Source of the DNA: Pseudomonadota bacterium
GTDB taxonomy: Bacteria > Pseudomonadota > Alphaproteobacteria > UBA828 > JAPUJA01
Direction of reading: 5' to 3'
DNA: 5,170 nt
Assembly: GCA_027296525.1 (NCBI GenBank)
Contig: JAPUJA010000025.1
Coordinates: forward strand, 1-5,170
Shown: piece after piece, positions 5,016 through 5,170 of the stretch
How the letters are laid out: each line of letters begins with the position of its first letter
How positions within the stretch are numbered: the stretch's first letter is position 1
Program-made: the position numbers and the translations under genes
The notes under the pieces: model-generated
The model's input: the letters and a program-made list of their open reading frames with translations, nothing else
Database searches by the model: none
Told to the model about the DNA's origin: nothing

Positions 5016-5170
5016 TCAACCGCTTGCGGCTGCGGCGGGCTCGGCTGCGGGTTGGCCGAGCTTGTTTTCGAGGAGAATTCGGGCGGCGTTCCCGGCAAGC
5101 TTCGCGGCGTCCGCCTCGCCGTTCACGTAGGCGATGACGATGGCGCCCTGGAACAAAGAGACGAGCTGCC
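5016..5170 (-). CDS. C-terminal end of a probable TetR/AcrR-family regulator (partial)
   Basis: Only the last 50 residues are in the window; the gene enters from the right edge. The segment QLVSLFQGAIVIAYVNGEAD followed by AAKLAGNAARILLENKLG looks like the last two helices of a TetR-family ligand-binding domain, where an L-x-x-L-x-Q-G-A-x-x-x-A helix ending before a short DPE-like turn is common. An Ala/Pro-rich tail (QPAAEPAAAASG) ends at TGA. The DNA-binding helix-turn-helix would be outside the window, so the family call is tentative. The gene converges on the MBL gene, and there is nothing to show that it controls either operon here. Confidence 0.5.
   Translation of the reverse strand, partial: QLVSLFQGAIVIAYVNGEADAAKLAGNAARILLENKLGQPAAEPAAAASG
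5037..5068 (+). terminator. Possible intrinsic terminator for plus-strand transcription
   Basis: GCTCGGC (5039-5045) and GCCGAGC (5055-5061) form a 7-bp GC-rich stem with a 9-nt loop, extendable by two G-U pairs, followed directly by TTGTTTT. This has the shape of a Rho-independent terminator for the ridA-ureohydrolase-MBL transcript about 250 nt after the last stop. It lies inside the coding end of the convergent minus-strand gene, so the arms may simply reflect coding sequence. Confidence 0.35.

Overview
The window is GC-rich DNA that reads like an alphaproteobacterium, probably a member of the Hyphomicrobiales or a related order. The basis is codon use, the gene families present, and a short intergenic hairpin repeat of a style I associate with that class. 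The taxonomic call is inference. No mobile element, CRISPR array, tRNA or rRNA is visible.

Left part, minus strand (about 2260 down to 1): a compact bufferin operon in the order bufA1, bufB, bufC, doxX-like. BufA1 is a small exported four-cysteine peptide (DUF2282). BufB is a DUF692 / MNIO multinuclear iron oxidase expected to modify cysteines of BufA1. BufC (DUF2063 N-terminal domain) is its probable partner. The DoxX-like membrane protein is cut by the left edge. bufB/bufC overlap by 17 nt and bufC/doxX by ATGA, so the genes are probably translationally coupled. A hairpin in the bufA1-bufB gap appears to cover the bufB Shine-Dalgarno sequence, which could keep the enzyme scarce relative to its peptide. 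A degenerate ECF-type promoter candidate lies upstream of bufA1.

Middle and right part, plus strand (2414 to 4787): a second, divergent gene set. It begins with a RidA/YjgF-family gene carrying an apparent one-base frameshift. Next comes a 388-residue ureohydrolase whose N-terminal extension and motifs resemble the nickel-dependent guanidine hydrolase GdmH group more than classical agmatinases. Last is a 256-residue metallo-beta-lactamase-fold hydrolase starting at a GTG. Gaps of 25 and 13 nt suggest one transcript. The set looks like a small nitrogen-compound catabolic unit for guanidine or a related guanidino compound; the substrate is inferred, not shown.

Right edge (4788 to 5170): an intergenic stretch with a strong 13-bp hairpin that begins inside the stop codon of the hydrolase gene, a second weaker repeat-like hairpin, and then the C-terminal end of a minus-strand gene that resembles a TetR-family regulator. 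A terminator-like hairpin for plus-strand transcription lies inside that coding end.

The two operons are both recognisable types. The least explained points are the bufB ribosome-site hairpin, the broken RidA gene that also lacks the usual catalytic arginine, and the histidine-rich loop in the GdmH-like enzyme.
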